From Oscillospiraceae bacterium (GTDB taxonomy: Bacteria; Bacillota_A; Clostridia; Oscillospirales; Oscillospiraceae), in the NCBI GenBank assembly GCA_017411665.1, contig JAFQPT010000391.1, forward strand, positions 1-64,000: 64,000 nucleotides of DNA, in the 5' to 3' direction. The notes below the pieces were generated by a model. The model ran no database searches. It was given only the letters and a program-made list of their open reading frames with translations, and was not told where the DNA came from. Positions 61,262 to 64,000 of this stretch are shown one piece after another. Within the stretch, counting starts at the first letter, position 1. Each line of letters begins with the position of its first letter. A program made the translations under genes and the position numbers.

Positions 61262-61555
61262 TTATACTCCGTATATTTGTGCGTGGGGGATGTCTCCAAT
61301 TAAGATGATGGTCTCTTTGTCGATGATGCCGGCTTTCAGAGCAGCTGCACAGACTTTTTCTCCGATGATGTTTGCGTTTGCGGCAGACCGTAGGGCGCAG
61401 ACGATTTCCTCTTCGGAAGCGGTTTCTGTTCCGTAGAAGGATTCGTCAACGACGATATCGCATTGCGGGCAGGTTAGGGTTTTTCCGATTAAGTCTGCAT
61501 CACATGCGGCAACGATAGTATCACAGCCGGATATTTTGTGTATTTTGAGATGCAT
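61262..61555 (-). CDS. DUF424 family protein
   Basis: 97 aa. Opens MHLKIHKISGCDTIVAACD, followed by LIGKTL, VVDESFYG and ANIIGEKVCAAALKAG, the DUF424 pattern seen in many archaea next to translation genes. There are extra Cys (CPQCD) not usual in the family. First gene of the seven-gene overlapping operon. Confidence 0.85.
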   Translation of the reverse strand: MHLKIHKISGCDTIVAACDADLIGKTLTCPQCDIVVDESFYGTETASEEEIVCALRSAANANIIGEKVCAAALKAGIIDKETIILIGDIPHAQIYGV

Positions 61556-61617
61556 AATTGTGGTATATGTATGGGGTTTTCGAGGGTATATTTGTTAGGC
61601 AAAAAAGGGTTGTTTCC

Positions 61618-62190
61618 TCAGAATGCCAGAATCGTTCCGGCAGAGGAAATAATGGTGAATGCCGCCATCACAATCACCGGAACTGCAACAGCGGTTCTGA
61701 GTTTCTTTTCCGGAATATCGCAGACAGAAGAAAATCCGAAGTACCACACAGGAATCGACCAGAGCAGGAAAACACCCTTCAAAAGCAGAAGCAGAACCGG
61801 TGCAGGAGTTCCGATAAAACTGACTAGTCCGGTCAGCACTGCCTGAACAATCAGGAGTCCGGAAACATATCCGCAGACCGAAAGAATCTGGGAAAATGAA
61901 CACTCCGCATACCCGATAAACTTCAGACAGGCAAAGAAAAGCGCAGAAACCGCAACCCAGGTGATAATACCGCTGATAATAGTGGAGACCGTTCCGACAC
62001 CAACCATCAGTCCGGTGAAATCTCCCGGGATTGCGGATGCCGCAGTCAGCAGAATCGGAATTGCAAATACTGCAGAGATTACCGAATAGAGTATTGTCAG
62101 AATCACCGGAACAGTCAGTCTGGCTGAATTCTGTGCAAAGAATGTCTGCTGGTCAAAGAGCAGATTATAGACGGATACAAAGAAACTCAT
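61618..62190 (-). CDS. YIP1-family membrane protein
   Basis: 190 aa with five hydrophobic helices (about 25-50, 62-88, 100-122, 128-150, 165-188). Start MSFFVSVYNLLFDQQTFFAQ and the layout match archaeal Yip1/YIF-domain proteins. Function unknown. Confidence 0.75.
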   Translation of the reverse strand: MSFFVSVYNLLFDQQTFFAQNSARLTVPVILTILYSVISAVFAIPILLTAASAIPGDFTGLMVGVGTVSTIISGIITWVAVSALFFACLKFIGYAECSFSQILSVCGYVSGLLIVQAVLTGLVSFIGTPAPVLLLLLKGVFLLWSIPVWYFGFSSVCDIPEKKLRTAVAVPVIVMAAFTIISSAGTILAF

Positions 62191-62285
62191 GTTTCGTTTA
62201 TATGGGACGGAATAGTATTAAAGATTCATCGTGAAGATGTTCCGGAACCGGCAGATAATTAACTGTGAGAATTACATTATATTCT

Positions 62286-64000
62286 ATGGTGCAAAGAATA
62301 CGGCATCAATATCTTGTTTTCTTTGTTCTGCTGCTCTCACTTCTGGTAAGCGGAGCTGCCGCTGAAACAATCTATGCCGAGAACTTTGAAGAACTCAGAA
62401 ACGGACTCTCATCCAACGGAGAAAATACGGTTATTCTCACCGCAGACATCACTGCGGAAAGCAGTATTCCCGTGATGGGTAAAATTACCCTTACCACCGA
62501 AGAAAATGCAAACTGCGTGATATCATTTGCAGACTGCCCTGCAGACAAAAAAGGATTTATCCAGGTCGGCAAAGGAGCGGAACTTACTGTTATTGGAAAC
62601 AAATCCGGAAAAATTACAATCACCGGTAAAAATTCCAAAGACACAAGCCTGATATCAATCCATTCCGGAAATCTGGTCCTGAAAAACACTGACCTGAAGG
62701 AAAACCACCTGACAGAAAGCGGCAGTGCCGGAGGTGCTGTCTATGCAGATTCCGGAAAAATCATCCTTGAACGATGTACCATTACCGGATGCAGTGCTGA
62801 CCTTGGCGGTGCAGTGTACCTGACATCAAATGAGAAAAGTTCAGTTGAGGGAGAGATTACCGGAGTATTCATCAACAGCTGTACTGCATCAGCAGGCGGA
62901 GCTGTCCATGCAGATTACCAGGGAAAGATTCCTGAATTGAGTATTCCAAAGAAAATGCAGACAAAACTGACCATTTCTGCAACCACTGTGAATAGCTGCG
63001 GTGCGGAAAACGGCTTTGGAATCTATGCAACAGCATCAGACATCAGAATCTCCGGTGTTGATTTTGCAGATTTACCTGCATTTGGCGACAGCAACAGTGT
63101 CTGCGCAGTTTCATCAATAGTATCTCTCGATGGTCCGCAGGACCAGCTGCATGGAATCTCTCTGGAAAAATCCGTTATCCATCTGGTTGATGAATTTTCC
63201 ATCTATGACCACGCAACAGTAACGCTCGTGTCTGATACTGCGGTATCTCCATACCTCATGAAAATCGATCGCGGAAATATCAGTGATGTGGTCGGATACT
63301 TCACCATTGTCCTGCCGGACGGCTTCCTCACAGAAAAGAACGGAAAGAACCTCATACTCAGAGCATATGTAAACTTTGATGCAAACGGCGGTTTTGGAAC
63401 ACCGCTCCTTACAGATTTACCCTGCGCTATCAGAACAGATTTGCCAATCAACCCATACAGCCGCGAGGGATACACCTTTGCCGGATGGGCAGAAACACCA
63501 AACGGACCTGCACAGTACGAAAACGCAGGAACGATTACGCTGCTCGAACCGACAACGCTCTATGCAGTCTGGGAAAACAAAGATGCAGAATCCGGATATT
63601 TCCGCACAATCACCAACGGAGGATATGTGGAAGTGAGCGGACATCCTCCTCTGCAGTACGTTGACCTGCCGGCAGGAGCTTCCGGAGACATATATCTCTC
63701 TGATTCCATAGATGTCCCGACGCCGGAGGATATGCAGGTGTTCTCAGTATTTTCAGTAAATATCACCGAATATCCAACAGGCATGCCGTCTGAAATCGGC
63801 TTTTCTCTGAGCAGTACTGAACTTGCCGGAACAGATGCAGAGAGCGTCCACCTTTACTCCTATGCAGACGGGGAGTGGAAAGCACTGCCGACCACTTGCT
63901 CTGTTACAGGAGATACCGCAGTCTTTGAAGCACAGACAAACAGTTTAGGTATCTTTGCGGTTGTCTTTGAGGAAAGTTCATCTGCGAAAAGCCCGCTTGG
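62286..64000 (+). CDS. Large cell-surface protein, beta-helix plus InlB-type repeat, partial
   Basis: At least 571 codons, running off the window. Signal peptide at about 1-28 (FFVLLLSLLVSGAAAE). About residues 30-290 are a right-handed beta-helix with GGAVYAD/GGAVYLT/GGAVHAD turns, typical of surface adhesin-like proteins of methanogens. Next comes a Listeria-Bacteroides (InlB B-type) repeat, VNFDANGGFGTPL ... YSREGYTFAGWAETPNG ... LYAVWE (about 360-440). A PGF-pre-PGF-like domain follows (EIGFSLSSTELA, VHLYSYADGEWKALPT; about 480-570). A PGF anchor or membrane segment is expected beyond the window. Confidence 0.8.
   Translation, partial: MVQRIRHQYLVFFVLLLSLLVSGAAAETIYAENFEELRNGLSSNGENTVILTADITAESSIPVMGKITLTTEENANCVISFADCPADKKGFIQVGKGAELTVIGNKSGKITITGKNSKDTSLISIHSGNLVLKNTDLKENHLTESGSAGGAVYADSGKIILERCTITGCSADLGGAVYLTSNEKSSVEGEITGVFINSCTASAGGAVHADYQGKIPELSIPKKMQTKLTISATTVNSCGAENGFGIYATASDIRISGVDFADLPAFGDSNSVCAVSSIVSLDGPQDQLHGISLEKSVIHLVDEFSIYDHATVTLVSDTAVSPYLMKIDRGNISDVVGYFTIVLPDGFLTEKNGKNLILRAYVNFDANGGFGTPLLTDLPCAIRTDLPINPYSREGYTFAGWAETPNGPAQYENAGTITLLEPTTLYAVWENKDAESGYFRTITNGGYVEVSGHPPLQYVDLPAGASGDIYLSDSIDVPTPEDMQVFSVFSVNITEYPTGMPSEIGFSLSSTELAGTDAESVHLYSYADGEWKALPTTCSVTGDTAVFEAQTNSLGIFAVVFEESSSAKSPL

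Overview
The window is archaeal, most likely a hydrogenotrophic methanogen of the order Methanomicrobiales; Methanocorpusculum or a close relative is my guess. The evidence is Ftr (formylmethanofuran:H4MPT formyltransferase), a diphthamide-type EF-2 after S12 and S7, an F420H2-oxidase-type flavoprotein, family B DNA polymerase ending in a PIP box, an RFC small-subunit-like ATPase, NMD3, the archaeal pantoate kinase/phosphopantothenate synthetase route, and many TATA boxes 23-30 nt upstream of start codons (leaderless transcripts). Genus is inference; no rRNA is present.

Layout. (1) 1-19.5 kb is an AT-rich accessory region. It opens with a tyrosine recombinase. A set of paralogous secreted proteins with a membrane-tethered winged-helix regulator follows (1.1-6.1 kb). 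Then comes a defence island (6.2-16 kb): an OLD-like ATPase/Toprim pair, a three-helix membrane protein, a SIR2-TPR NADase-like protein, a decayed Thoeris-type TIR gene beside an intact caspase-like protease, and a 1031-residue DUF4062-STAND-TPR protein. It ends with a tight operon of small overlapping genes including an HNH nuclease, and RHH-type proteins (16.2-19.4 kb), which looks like a remnant of a virus or plasmid. (2) 20-27.6 kb is core: ftr, a CmpB-like membrane protein, EF-2/S7/S12, a class I FBPase coupled to a shortened type V FBPase-like protein, and tRNA-Leu(UAG). (3) 27.7-35.5 kb holds zinc-ribbon proteins, a metal P-type ATPase with its HMA chaperone and a divergent HxlR regulator sharing a 26-bp palindrome, a flippase, a DUF457 protein and threonine synthase. 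(4) 35.5-52 kb holds PolB, malate dehydrogenase, a GntR-controlled ABC exporter, an aminotransferase, a TPR protein, HPRT, IleS and FprA. (5) 52-64 kb holds the membrane pyrophosphatase, a nitroreductase, a seven-gene overlapping operon (DUF424, NMD3, Taw2, CoaBC, pantoate kinase, phosphopantothenate synthetase, RFC-like) and a large cell-surface protein cut by the window end.

Features that a simple gene list would miss: the TIR pseudogene at 11.35-11.75 kb; a three-copy intergenic element with conserved stem sequences (42.8, 43.1 and 52.1 kb) that looks like a small RNA family with its own promoter; a second dispersed family of hairpin modules (20.06, 21.1 and 27.43 kb); the shortened FBPase homologue; and several palindromic operators. 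No CRISPR array, IS element or transposase was seen.
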